Shown: in pieces, positions 46,271 to 57,769 of the stretch
Layout of the letters: each line of letters starts with the position of its first letter
Position numbering within the stretch: position 1 is the first letter of the stretch
From: Gnetum montanum
Taxonomy: Eukaryota > Streptophyta > Gnetopsida > Gnetales > Gnetaceae
NCBI GenBank assembly: GCA_015680685.1
Contig: MNCI01013643.1
Span: 101,029-165,028, forward strand
Reading direction: 5' to 3'
DNA: 64,000 nucleotides
Program-made: the position numbers and the translations under genes
Notes under the pieces: generated by a model
Told to the model about the DNA's origin: nothing
The model's database searches: none
What the model saw: the letters and a program-made list of their open reading frames with translations, nothing else

Positions 46271-47749
46271 AAGCTTATTTAAAATAGAAAAAGCTTTTAC
46301 TCTTCTTAAATAATCAAAATTAAGCATATCAACCATTTCTATTTTGGATAATGTACTACAACCATGATTTTTGCCTTAATTCAGACAACCATAGCAGAAA
46401 AATCATAGAACATTTATTTGAAGTCCAATTAGAGTGATTCTACCTCCATTGAAAAGTTGAAGCCAAAGCCTATTTAGCCATGACCAAAAAATATCACAAA
46501 ACTTTTCCATTTTTCTATAAAAAGTTCATAAATCTACATGAAATTACAAAAGCAGCATAAATAACCTAACTGTGCAACATTAGGAAAATAGCCATAACTT
46601 TCTCATTTCAAAGCCAAATAAAACGAGACAATAACCATTAGAAAGATTAAATAAAGGGCTACAAATTCATATCCTTTAATTTCACAAATATTTAGTTGTT
46701 TCATTGAGAAAAAATACACAACTTTATTTTGTTTTTTCATAGCAAAACTTCAAAAATCTTAAAGCCTAAATTTCATATAGCCATTAAAATGGTTGAAATA
46801 GCCAAAACCATTAAAACCAATTTAAATTCACATCAAAATAATGGGGTAGGATTTTTTAAAAATTTAATTTTAAAAAATTCAAAGGCCTAGATCTAAAAAA
46901 AATGGCCATTGACCAAGATTTTTAGAAAAAAACATAAAACAACAAGCCCTATTTTCAAAATCAAATTTGGAAAAGGCAAAGCAATAAAAAAACTAAAAAT
47001 TAGCATGGGAGTAGCCAAAATAGGAGATGGGATTTCATGAAAATTCCATTTTAATCCCTCTACTAGAGTAGATATGAAAAAATCGCTTCAACATCTAAAA
47101 AGGAAAAAACTAAAGAAATCATAAAAAACAAAGGTAAAAATAGGTAGAATTACCTACCTTGGAGTAGTGACAGATGGGCCCTAAATGGAGATAGGCCTAG
47201 GAACCTATGATAACTACCTTGAATGCATGTCCATCATTTGGATTTTTGGATTCTTACTCTTTCCTCCTCTTTGTTTTAGCGCCATGGTAGGCTCAACGTT
47301 GAGGAAAATGAAAATTGGGAAAAGATAGAAGTTCTACGCTAGTTGCAAGGGAGATGGGAGCCTTCCATGTTAAAGATTGCTTGTGGTTGCCAAAAGAATA
47401 TTTATTAGAGCTCTGCTCCAATGTGATATTACTAAAGAATGAAAATTATGATCAAAATTTACAAAACTTGATTTATAAAATCCATCTAAAACCTAAACAA
47501 AACCCTAACTACTAATTTAGTGAACCATAACTACAAGTGCACTGAAGAAAAAGGGGGGAAAGTCTAGTTCACATTGGCTATTGGTGGGAAGAAACTTCAC
47601 TTTTCAAAATTTTAAATTTATGAATTGTAGGTCCCATCTTGCACCTTTACGTTTTGCCAAAATTTGCATCAATGCTAAGATTTTTTGTCAATTTTGACAC
47701 TTCAAACATTATGGCAACCTTGATTTCATACATCCATGCTAAGAATGCT

Positions 47750-50700
47750 ATTCCCAACATGGAAACATGTCCATTATTCTAGAAATTCATTAGCATTACA
47801 ATGTATTTCTATTTTTAGTGACCCAGGCTTACCTTTTTTAACCCTGGGTTTCCAAATTTGGGGAAAACATAAGCAAGTTTAGGCACCATGGATTTTCACA
47901 TTGTGGCAACAGTGCCCAGCATGGAAGAAGGGGAGGTTAACATGAATTCTTACCTCCCAACACTCATCTAGCATAATTTTGACCTCAAAGTATGCCCCAC
48001 ATGACCTAGAACCCCTCTAAGCATCTTTGGCAGCCTCAAAACCTCACCAAACCTGGTCAAAACTAGTCAAAACTGGTCAAAATCTAGAATTTCATCTGTT
48101 CGACATTGGGGAAGACTTATTCCATGCTGAGCCTCTCATCCTCATCATGGATATATGGGGAAAAACCAAAAAATGACCTAAATTGATGACCTAATAACCA
48201 TTTCTTGATGCTTGGTGAGCCCTAGACCCTGTTGGAACCCTCTAGAGCCTCCAGAAGTCCTAGAATGGGTCAAAAATGGTACAAATATATCATTCCCCTC
48301 TCATCCATGTTGGAGCCACCATTTCCAAAGTGAAATAAATGGGGGTGGGATTTCATGAGGCACTTAGAAGCCTCCAAATTATCAAATCTTAATACCCAAC
48401 ATTGACCATTGACACTAGCAACCCTAGAGTTTGACATGCATGGTCAATCGACTATATATTTGGTCTAGGTTTGAATTTTTCCACTAAGGGGTACCTCTTC
48501 CATGTTTTTCCTTCTACCCTTAGCATGAAAAAAAGGGAAAAATCTCAAAAACCCCCTCATAGGCCCCAAAACAACCAAATCTTAACCTTAGGCATTAATG
48601 TCCAACGCTAACAACCTTGTGACCACTCATGCATAGCTAGGTCAACCAAAATGAAAAAAAAAGCTTTCCCTTCAATTTTCATGCTAATCATGGAAGTCCT
48701 AGTGTGGAAAAAGGGGGAAAAACAAAAAAATTACATTATGACCCTTGAAATAGTCAAATTCTAACGTTAGATGGCAGCAAGCGATAATGGTAACCTTGTA
48801 AATGCACATGCATTCTCAAAAGTTGCTATAGAGGGTCAAAAAGGTTTCCCCAAAATTTTCCATTCTAAGCATGAAAGCCTAATGTGGAAAAATGTGGGTA
48901 AGTCCACAAAATTTCTAGTGCCCCTTGAAATAACCAAATTTTGGTATTAGATATTAGTAGTCGATGCCAGCAACCTGGGAAGCTTGCATGCATTCTTGAA
49001 AATGGCCAAAAATTATCAAAACGCTTTCCCACCATTTTTTCATGTTGATCATGGAAGCCCTAGGATGAAAAAGGGGGGATAAGTATAAAAAATTCCTTAA
49101 CAACCTTGAAACAACCAAATTTTAACATTAACTATCAACAGTTATCATTGGTGACCTTAGGAACTTGCATGCATAACTAAAAGTGGCAAAAAATGACCAA
49201 AAAACTTTTTCCCCATTTTTTCACATTGAGCATGGAATCCCTAGTGTGGAAAAAGGAGGGAAGCCCAAAAACCACTCATAAACCTTCAAAAAAGCTAAAT
49301 TTTGATACTAGGGATTAGCCATCATTGCCAGCAACCTCAGAAGCCCACATACATGATCGAAAGTAACCATAGAGCATCAAAAAGCTTTTCCCCCAATTTT
49401 CCACACTAAGCATGGAATCCCTAGCATGGAAAAAGGGGGGGAAGTACAAAAAACACTTAAAAAACATTTAAAATAACGAATTTTGACTCCTAACCCTAGT
49501 CATTAAATCCAACAGCCCTAGAGATTAACATGCATGATCGATTGAAGTCAAAACTAGGCTAGATCTAAGTTTTATGATGGCTCCACACCTGGAATTTTCC
49601 CCTCTATGCTTATTATTATGGAAATTAAGGGGGAAATCCATTTGGTATTCATAACTACCTTATAAAAACATTAACCAAACTTGTATGTGTTCTAGGACCC
49701 TGCTGGCATCATTTGGAATAGTCAAACTTTAAGAAACTGATATTAAAAGGTTAAAAATCCATTCCCCCTTGTTTTAAACATCGAGCTTTTCATCCCTAAC
49801 ATGAAATGAAGGGGGGAAGTCAAAAAAAATACTTAGAGATACTCAAATTTTTGAAAACTTGAAACCAAGCCCTACTCCTCAACCTCGATAGCCCTGGAGG
49901 TTAACATGCAAAGTAAATTGAGGTAAAAATTAGCCTAGATTTGAGATGCATGGTTCTTCCATGCTAGGGATCCCATTTTCCATGCTGAGAGTAGCTTCCC
50001 TAGCATGGAAACTTGAATTCAGACTTTTTTGGGGCTCTTGAACACCTTAGAATGACATTAAACAACCTTCATGCACTCTAGAACCCTAGTAACAGTTATT
50101 GGAACCCTTAAACTTTACAAAAATGATTCCAAATGGCCAAAAATCCATTCCTCCTTATTTTCAATGTTGCACTCTATATCCCTAGCATGGAAGAAAGGGG
50201 GAAAGCAAAAAATCCATGTAGGGATGCCCAAAATTGCTAAATTTTTACATGGATCCATAGCCCTTGACCCTGGCAATCTTGGAAGGTAACATGCACAGTC
50301 AATTGCAACATGAATTAGTCTAGATCTAAGATTCTTACTTCTTCCATGCTTGAGTAACTTCGATCAATGTGGAAACAAGGGGAGGAGTTGCTTTTCCCTT
50401 TTTAAAGGAAAAATGGCACTCCTGGAAGCCAAAGATCTTCGTAAGAGAAGCCCAAGAACTCACAGTCTCAAGATTTTAGTTGTTTAACCTCATTTTAATC
50501 TTCAAAACCTATTCCCCCATTATTCCATGCTAGAGTAACTCCCCCAATGTGGAAAAAATGGGAGAAGACCTTAAGTACCCTTAAATAGCCTTCAAACATG
50601 TCCAAAATCAGTTAGAAACTTACAAAATCGAAGTCTGCAGCCCTAGGGGTCTAAAAAACTAGTTAAAGTGCCTCGAAATCTATAAATTCATAAAATAAGT

Positions 50701-51150
50701 GTCACCCTATTTTTTCACACTAAGGATACTATGCCTAGCATGGAAAAAAGGGGAGAAGCCATTTCAACAACTATTGACACTCAAAATAACCTCAAATTAC
50801 CTTGGAACAATGTCGAAGATGCATAAGTTCTAGACCTGGACTCTAGCTGCTTGTTTGACCATGTTTGACCTTATTTTTGCTTGGATTTTGGTTCCCCATG
50901 TTGAAATCCCCCTCTTTTCCACACTGGCTAGCATGGAAACAAGGGAGGAAGGCTTGAAAACCTGCTTGTTAACCTTTATAGACCTTAGGGGAGCCCAATT
51001 TTGATGGATATAACCTTGCGCTACCTTGGGAAGGTCTTGGGACCTCAATTTTGGACCTTTGACATCCTAAAACATATTTTCCTTAGTTTCCATACTAAGG
51101 GTCCCTATTTTCATGTTGAGCCTAGCGTGGAAGCCTTAAAACAACTAATT
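47750..51150. repeat. Field of about 180-bp tandem repeats in G spacer
   Basis: The core phrase CATGGAATCCCTAGTGTGG, then a run of A and G, recurs at about 48516, 48690, 48870, 49050, 49230 and 49411 (spacing 174-181 bp). It recurs more irregularly to about 50740, with earlier relatives from about 47750. Each unit also has an 'AACCAAATTTTGA' segment and a 'TTGCATGCAT' segment. The core phrase resembles the minisatellite in the G LTRs. No coding. Confidence 0.8.
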
Positions 51151-51209
51151 TTTGGGTTTCAACAACCTAGAAATAACCTTGATTGATGCATGAACTAATC
51201 TAATAGCCT

Positions 51210-51570
51210 CAAAACATTGCCTACTAAGGCCTAAAACTAGCAAAACATAACCAATTTTGACCTATAGTAGCCAAATTTTATCATGCATAGCCTATTTTTC
51301 TTGATTTATTTACTTATTACATAATGTTTTGGCTTGTTTTTGGACTTATGTTGCATTGAGGACCTTGTTAACCTTCTATGGCCTTTATACAACATTATAT
51401 GTTGATTTTTTCTTTTATTATGAATCTATTTATCTTTTTTTGCCTTTAAATGGTATCAAATAGTAGGGTTTGACTTTCCTTGACCACTAGTTGACACTAT
51501 AAGACCATGGCCTACTAAGGCCTTAAACTGGCATCATAACCTACTAGGGCCTTAAATTAGCAAAATTGTG
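51210..51570 (+). repeat. CCTTAAACTAGCA-type repeat island 2 (G)
   Basis: Units such as CCTACTAAGGCCTTAAACTG and AGGCCTAAAACTAGCAAAAC. Same family as islands at 32290-32725 and 58980-59070. Confidence 0.7.
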
Positions 51571-51849
51571 ATCTTTATTGACCATTTATGGCCTTACTTC
51601 ATATATCTCCCCTTGTTTGAACTTTATGTGAATTTTGTTTGCCTTTATGAAACTTTTCCAAATTGACCTTATCTCATTAATGACCTTGGATGGCCTAGAT
51701 TGCATTAGATTTGCACATGTTTTATGGCATTTTAACATTATTTATTCAAGTTTACCCAAGTGCTAGTTAATATGCTCTTGGTTGATATGCAGAAGCAGAG
51801 TATGAGTACATGGAAGTAAATTAGTCTACCTTTGTGTCTACATGGACCT

Positions 51850-52399
51850 CACGGTGATATTAAATAGTGTATCGACTATGGTTGCCTAGATCTCGAGCCT
51901 CGAAGTCTTGTAGACTACATAGCCTCAATAGAGAAACCTCTAGAATGGCCTGAAAACCTAGTCAAATCCCTTGACTTAGAAGTGGGAGACATAATTGAAG
52001 GCCCTCTAGTTAAGGTTCCTTCACAACACACAATGGTAAGGAGAAAAACATTAAACTAAGTTCCTCACTAGAACCTCAGTGTGCCTAAGATATCACCAAA
52101 GTCTTACAAAATAACATTAAGGTGTTTTCTTGGTCATATGAAGACATGCCATGCCTAGACCCACATCTAGTCTAGGTTAACATCATACTGGACCCTAGCA
52201 TTAGATTAGATAAGTAAAAGGTGTGCAAGATTAGAGCTAATTTGGCCTTGATAGTTTGTGATGAAATCTCAAGGCTAGACTAAGTAGGTTTCATTAAGGC
52301 TATCAATTATGGAGAATGGGTATCCAACATAGTGGTAGTCCCTAAGAAAAATGGGAGTATCCATATTTGCATTGATTTTTGAGACCTAAATAAAGCAAT
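51850..52399 (+). pseudogene. G reverse transcriptase, 5' part
   Basis: The plus strand reads SIRLDK, then KVCKIRANLALIVCDEISRL, INYGEWVSNIVVVPKKNGSI and HICIDF, followed after a stop by DLNKA at the point where the solo LTR inserted (52400). These are the first RT motifs of a Gypsy element. The second half resumes at 56054 with IIKDDFPFPSIDQLI. GCAAT is duplicated at both sides. Stops occur near 52190, 52280 and 52380. Confidence 0.85.
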
Positions 52400-52501
52400 T
52401 GATGAAGCATTAGTTGGTTACATCGATGTTGCCTATTTGACAAAGACACTTTAATGCAACCACTTTGAGGCAACTACTTCAACATAGTTGCCTTAATATA
52501 G

Positions 52502-55090
52502 TGTTGGCAACCGTTTAGGATGCGACTGCCAAAAAGTGTCTTCGAATAGGATTTAGGTGCTTGCTGGTCTCTGGCAACACCAAGGCCCAGATACGTCCAA
52601 ATAGACTCAGTAGTTAATGTGAGTATGTGTGTGCTGTTGTGAAAATGAAACGATTAGGTTGTGTGTAAAACTATAAATGACTTATCTTAAAGAGATTCAG
52701 CCAACTTTGCAAAGTACTGTGAATTTTTGAGAGTTCCTATTTTGTTCAATTGCCTACTCTATGCAGTCCTTATAATACCTACTTGTAACAAATAAATTTT
52801 TGCAAAAACATTTGAGCACAACTCTACGAATCTACTTCTAATTTTCCCCAGAGAAAGAGATAGTAGAGCAAGATTCAATGGAAATAGAAAGAAGAGAAAA
52901 AGAAAGAAGATTTGTGTAAAGATCTCAAATGTTTTAACAAGGTAAAATGATATGAGTAAACACTTTGCAATAAAGCTATCCAAAATTCAATAATTTAGAA
53001 TTGTTCAAACTCCCAATGCTCAAATGAGAAATTTCTTCAAGACAATCCTACTATGCTATCAAAAACATTGCTGCGTAAACTATCACATACTAGACTCTAT
53101 TTTGGCTAGATAATGGATTTCAACAATTGCATTCAATAGAACCTTCAAAAGACTTGATAATTTATGATTGAAATACCATGGAGATTCACTTTAAAGATAA
53201 AAGAAGCTATTCTAGTCCTACAAAATACCAAAGATTTTTTGAACCCTCTTGACTATTGAATCGTTCAACGGCTTGACTACACGTAGAGGCTCTCCTACAA
53301 CAATCTCAATAGTGGTTCTTATACATTCCACAATAATAAAATTCACTACTAAAATGCTCTTAAGGCTTTCAAACACAAGCTCTTTTATGGCAAAATTTTA
53401 ATAGAAATTTTCTATCATGCAATGAGAACAATAAGAGTAATCTAAAAATCCCAAAATTACTTGCCAAGCATGATACTATCTAAACCACTAGCTAAATAAT
53501 TTAAACAGAATAAAAAAAACATAACTCATAGGACTATGACAAAGAGGCTGAAATGTTGTCTTTAACAAGTCATCTTACAATCAATCTTTCACAATGTCTT
53601 CTTTACAAATGCTCTTCACCCCCTTTTTTCCACCAAGACCCTTGAAGCCTTTTTATAGGGTCTCATAGGTAGTTAGATATTACAAAATATCTTGGGTAAC
53701 TTCTTTCCCAAGTAAGGAAGTTATAACTTGCCCAACAAGTTAGCAGAAAACTATGCCTATGTTGACATGTGTCTCATTTAGTTGCCAAGTGGTCACCATG
53801 GAGATAAAAAAGTTGTAGTTGACAAGTGGCCTTTGTAGTGGTTATAACCACCATTTCAATTGAGAGGCTACAATTGTCATGAAATTACAACATTCATAGG
53901 AAATTTAAAATGAAGCCAAGTATGTAGTGGCTATATTCACCATAGGGTTAAATGGTTATAGGTGATGAATATCTTGTAGTTGCAACCATACTGATAGACT
54001 AGGGAGACATGGTAAAGCAACGTCTTCATGGTTGGTACAAACCTTTGAAACTCGTTCACCCAGTTGCTTAGAGTAGACAGAGGAGCAACTATCAGAAATG
54101 GTCCATTCAGACCCATCCCTTTTAAATGGGCTAAAAAAAAATAGTTTGCACGGTCTTCCCTAAGCCCATTTGATCAGCCAAAATACCATTAAGGCCATTC
54201 TACCACAAAGATATAAGCCATTTCACTCCCTTAATTTGGCATGACTTTAACCTTCCACCAGTCAAAAGAGGAACAAGTTCTGACTGTTCTTTAGATAACG
54301 CTCCTGCTTTGTCAAATTGTCTAACGATTCAAGTTGGACATCTTGCTTTGAAGAAATCATAGCAATGATGGCAACTTTTACTTTTTTATTGCTCCTGTTA
54401 GACGTAGTTGCTGCTTTACGCTTGCGATCGTGACGACCTTTGCTACCTTCTTGTGAGTCCACATTAGCCTTATCACCTAACATCTGTGTAATGTCATCCA
54501 TTCTTTCCAGCAAAAATTCTGAATACAGTTGCGTTTGATTCAATAACTCTTCCAGCTTGCTGAATTTAACGTCGTCTATGTGCTAAACATGCTTCTTATT
54601 TTCAGCTTGTAATCGTTCTCTTTGGGTCTGTTCTTCTTTGAGATGCCTTTCCTTAGCAATCATATCCTCCGAAATATTCACTTTTTCATTACCTAAAGTA
54701 TCATTTCCATCTACCACTTCGCTTGTAGATCTTTCCTTTTCTTCCAACACTGATATAGGCAAATCTGCATTGTCCATAGTTTCAGATGAAGCTTTCGCCA
54801 TTTTTTTGTGACGTATGTGAAATCTGAAAACTTTTTTCGCGGTAAAGATGGTCGGTTCAAAGAAGAATACCTACAAAATAAACAAAAAGAATGCAGGCCC
54901 TCTTTCACTTCCTCAACTGCAATGGCAGAGCAAATAAATGAATAAAAAAAATCAATAATAGCAAACGAAGCAGTAGTAGACAGCGAAGAATCCCAGTTGC
55001 AGAATAGGGGGCTGCATTTTTCTTTCTAAAAATCTTTAATCAATTTTATCATGCCAACCTGTTTCATGAAATGACCAGAATGTGCCAACA
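52502..55090 (-). repeat. T-family solo LTR carrying a DDM1-like fragment
   Basis: Its termini are TGTTGGCA and TGCCAACA, as in T, and the flanks are TATAG and CATAG (4 of 5). Positions 52502 to about 53760 match the downstream half of the T LTRs (16063-17400). The remaining part in element sense (55060 to about 53760) is unlike the T LTRs and instead holds a SNF2 gene fragment. It inserted in the solo LTR at 52400-56053, making the deepest layer of the window. Confidence 0.88.
53990..54990 (-). pseudogene. DDM1-like: DDM1/Lsh-type SNF2 remodeller, 5' fragment in LTR U3
   Basis: The minus strand reads from an ATG at 54801: MAKASSETMDNADLPISVLE, then a Glu/Arg/Lys-rich helix (MIAKERHLKEEQTQRERLQ). 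After a stop come NQTQLYSEFLLERMDDIT and a basic KRKAATTSNRSNKKVK stretch. After a shift come ELVPLLTGGRLKSC, QIKGVKWLISLW, a stop, [16 protein letters not shown] (helicase motif I) and [14 protein letters not shown] (motif Ia), ending near [11 protein letters not shown] at about 54000. The order is that of plant DDM1, a chromatin remodeller needed for DNA methylation of transposons. No intron is seen over about 260 codons. Sequence before the ATG may be its 5' UTR. It is in sense with the LTR. Broken by at least three lesions. Confidence 0.9.
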
Positions 55091-55199
55091 CATAGCTACT
55101 TCAATGCAGTTGCCTTGGTGCAACTACTTCGACATAGTTTCCTTGATGCAACTGCTTTGATGTAGCTACTTCAAAGTAGCTACATTGATGTAGGCATGT

Positions 55200-55270
55200 T
55201 GATGATGCCCCATCAATGTAAATGATGCATTGATGAGACCCCATCAATGTAAATGATGCATTGACAAGGC
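55200..55270 (+). repeat. 31-bp tandem duplication
   Basis: Two units starting CCCCATCAATGTAAATGATG at 55208 and 55239. Just upstream (55091-55200) lie several imperfect copies of GATGCAACTACTTCGACATA. Part of the solo LTR. Confidence 0.75.
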
Positions 55271-56053
55271 CTTGTTGACATAGTATCTATTTTCACCTAT
55301 AAATATGCATGCACTTGTCATGTATTTGCATTCTTTTGTTAATAGAGTAGTTGAACTCTTGTAGTTTTATTCTGTATTCTTAGAAAATAGTTAGTGAATG
55401 CCTACAGTGTGGATTTTAGTTAGTTGTATGCTATCTTATTCGAGTGGCAATGTACCTAGACAGATTCCATGAATGATAATAAGATCAAGATTGATTCTTA
55501 TTCATTGTAGTACTTTGACTTAGATTAAATTTACTTTCCATGCAATTTATGTTTGATGTACTTAGTTAATATTTATGTTTTCATGCATGTTAATGAATTG
55601 GCAAAATGAGAACAAAAATTTCAAGTGTAAACACATATTCATTTGGTAATCCTAGTAGTGTTATTGCTTGGTTCATCGAGTAGGATAGCGCTTGCTAATC
55701 TTAGTAGTGGATATGTGGGTTCAAGATGTGTATGGCAAGCTACACATGGACACTCATAGCTTGTAGGCTATTTTAGACTTCACTTTTTGTTGCTAATTAG
55801 TTAAACAATTAATTTCTTTATTGTCATTAGGAGTAGCCTAAGGCCAAAACAACTTCAAGAATCATATGGCTTACTTTGGACTAAACCATATGTGACAAAG
55901 CTACCACTAGTCCAAGTGGGAAGGTAGTGAACTATGATCTAGGCATAATGATCTAGATGCCACAACTAGTCCCATCCACAAAAGTTTACTAGACTATGCA
56001 TGAACACTTGTGATTCATATGATTGGATGTAGAGGATACCTTGCCACTCATCA

Positions 56054-56640
56054 GCAATCATCAAGGATGACTTTCCTTTCCCTAGTATTGATCAACTTAT
56101 CAATACTATAGTTGGACATGCCTTGTCGTCCTTTATGGATGTATTCTTGGGATATAACCAAATTAGGATCAACCCAGAGCACCAACTTAGCACAATCTTT
56201 ATGATTCCATGATGGAATTTTTGTTATACCATGATGCTCTTTGGCCTTAATAATTCTAGAGCGACATACTAGAGAGCCATGACCTATATCTTCAGTGATT
56301 ACATGTTAGGTTTGCTTAATGATTATGTAGATGAAATAGCTGTGAAGTCTAAGATAGCTAATGACCATGCCAATGACCTAGATCTTGTGCTTAAATGATG
56401 CCTCAAATACAAGCTTAGGCTCAATCTTAAGAAGTGTGTCTTTGGTATCAAGACTGGTAAAATGCTTGGCTTTGTAGCCTTTGAAGCAGGGATACTTGTA
56501 GATCCTGATAAAGTTAAGGTCATATCGAAATTGGTAGCACCTACCAACCTTAAAGAGCTTCATGGATTGAAAGGTAGATTATAGTTTATTTTTAGGTTAA
56601 TCGTTAGGCTTACAGATAAGTCATAGCCTATGCAACACTT
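56054..56640 (+). pseudogene. G reverse transcriptase, 3' part
   Basis: It continues the RT: DDFPFPSIDQLINTIVGH, SSFMDVFLGYNQIRINPEHQ, LFGLNNSRATY and then LLNDYVDEIAVKSK, where the catalytic YVDD box has become YVDE. After one stop comes LRLNLKKCVFGIKTGKMLGF and SKLVAPTNLKELHGLKGRL. Without the second box Asp the enzyme would not work. Several stops add to this. Confidence 0.88.
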
Positions 56641-57040
56641 GCTTAAGAAATAAGTTCACTATGAATGGATGAATCAATGCCAAAAAGCCTTTGAAATCCT
56701 TAAGCAAGAGTTGACACAATTTTTGATAGTGTATCCTCCACAAGAGGGTAAACCATTTTACATTTATCTCATCATCTCTAATACATCCATTGCCTCTCTA
56801 CTCTGTCAGAAACATAATGATAGGATAGAAATGCCTGTATACTACCTTAGCCATGTGTTAGTAGCCCAGGAGACCCAATACACTAAAGTGGAGAAGTATT
56901 GTCTAGCACTAGTCTTCTCTTTGAAGAAACAGAGATGCTACCTTTTTAGAAGCCAATTCAATGTGATTTTCAAGGACAACATACTCAGAGCCATAATGGC
57001 TAACATCTATGAAAGTAGTCATATAGCTCGATAGAAAGCC
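56641..57040 (+). pseudogene. G retroviral-type RNase H
   Basis: The open stretch 56669-57034 reads CQKAFEILKQELTQFLIVYP, GKPFYIYLIISNTSIASLLC, PVYYLSHVLVAQETQYTKVE and CLALVFSLKKQRCYLFRSQF. This is the Gypsy RNase H fold. It follows RT directly and precedes a plant-type RNase H. Confidence 0.88.
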
Positions 57041-57199
57041 ATAACTGTAGAGTTTGACCTTCATTACATCTCTCAATCCTCAACAAAAGGTCAAGCTATA
57101 GTTGTACAACTCATAGGTTCACCTATTTATGACCAAGTAGCCATAGATCCTAAGTTCCCTGATGAACACATTAACATAGTTAGCCAAGTGCCCAAGGAT

Positions 57200-57570
57200 T
57201 ATGAGGTAGTCATGAACTTTGACATAGCTTCAACTGCCCATGGGACTAGTGTTGCTGCCATTGTAACATTCCCATCTAGTGAGATCCAATTCTTTGCCTA
57301 CCATTTTGGGTTCTCATGTACCAACAACATAGCAAAATATGAGGGTCTGATGAAAGGGATATGGTAGTTTGTGACCTAGGAATTAGATGCCTAGCCACTA
57401 AAAGTCATTCAAAACTCATGGTTAACCAAGTAACCAAAGTCTATGCATGCAAATATAAGCATTTAAAACCTTACTATGACCTAGGAAAGCAATTGTTACA
57501 ATAATTCATACATGTTGATATCCAACACATACCTTGAAATGAAAATGTCATAGTTAATGAAATTGCAACA
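57200..57570 (+). pseudogene. G second (plant/archaeal-type) RNase H
   Basis: It reads VVMNFDIASTAHGTSVAAIV, then SCTNNIAKYEGLMKGIW at the usual NNxAEYEAL position (Glu replaced by Lys). After stops come scraps near 57400-57570. It lies between the first RNase H and integrase, the canonical place in Tat elements, and is the main reason for placing G in that lineage. Confidence 0.75.
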
Positions 57571-57769
57571 CTAGCCCTTAGTGTGATGTCAGATTTATTT
57601 AGCAAGTGACCCACCTTAACTATGGATTGCGGTACTCCTATTACACAGAACACTAAGGATACCTTTGTGGTTGTTGTTCATATTGCTCCTCCCAACAAGT
57701 GGTATGATGATATCAAATTTTACCTTACGCATGGTGAATCCTTACAAGGCCTAATTACTTCTAAGAAGG

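Larger units (their letters stand above)
42112..47285 (-). pseudogene. Antisense, apparently intron-bearing gene in G spacer
   Basis: It runs opposite to G. A possible first exon starts MALKQRGGKSKNPKIQ at 47285 and ends at an AG|GTAGTT donor near 47217. Internal exons include an FCP1-like part (45630-45190), YVQENILHPSFLDVFMAQTY and WPFKKVLMEIIKF (44636-44175), GYLKRFVKFLVVYRNEQWIF (from 44109 after TTTTTTGTAG), a Lys/Pro part (43844-43730), an acidic part, and a coiled coil (43104-42891) after TTTCTGCAG. An ATGG|GTAAGG donor lies at 43203. The last exon follows TTGCATTTTAG and ends DPPLPSLDATQ, stop at 42112. Several stops suggest decay. Exon chaining is inferred. Confidence 0.5.
41894..51780. 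other. G spacer between protease and RT
   Basis: About 10 kb with no plus-strand pol coding. It holds an antisense gene (42112-47285), short repeats (45688-46270), a long field of roughly 180-bp diverged tandem units (about 47750-51150) and a repeat island (51210-51570). Ogre elements have an intron-like interval between protease and RT, so this may be a greatly expanded version of it. Confidence 0.6.
52400..56053 (+). repeat. Solo LTR in G RT, itself interrupted
   Basis: It begins TGATGAAGC and ends CACTCATCA, with an exact 5-bp duplication GCAAT (52395-52399 and 56054-56058). Without its nested insertion (52502-55090) it is about 1.07 kb. Its right part (about 55640-56053) resembles the same end of the E3 and A LTRs, including the TGGACTAAACCATATGTGA and CCACAACTAGTCC blocks. 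So it is an E3/A-superfamily LTR left by LTR-LTR recombination. Confidence 0.85.

Noticed and set aside
42112-47285. An intact host gene next to an element rather than inside it
   Set aside because: G sequence resumes on both sides (protease to the left of A, RT to the right), so the gene lies within G; a host-gene origin by capture remains possible.
53990-54990. A functional host DDM1 locus
   Set aside because: It is flanked by LTR sequence on both sides, stops after motif Ia and has internal stops; it is a captured fragment.
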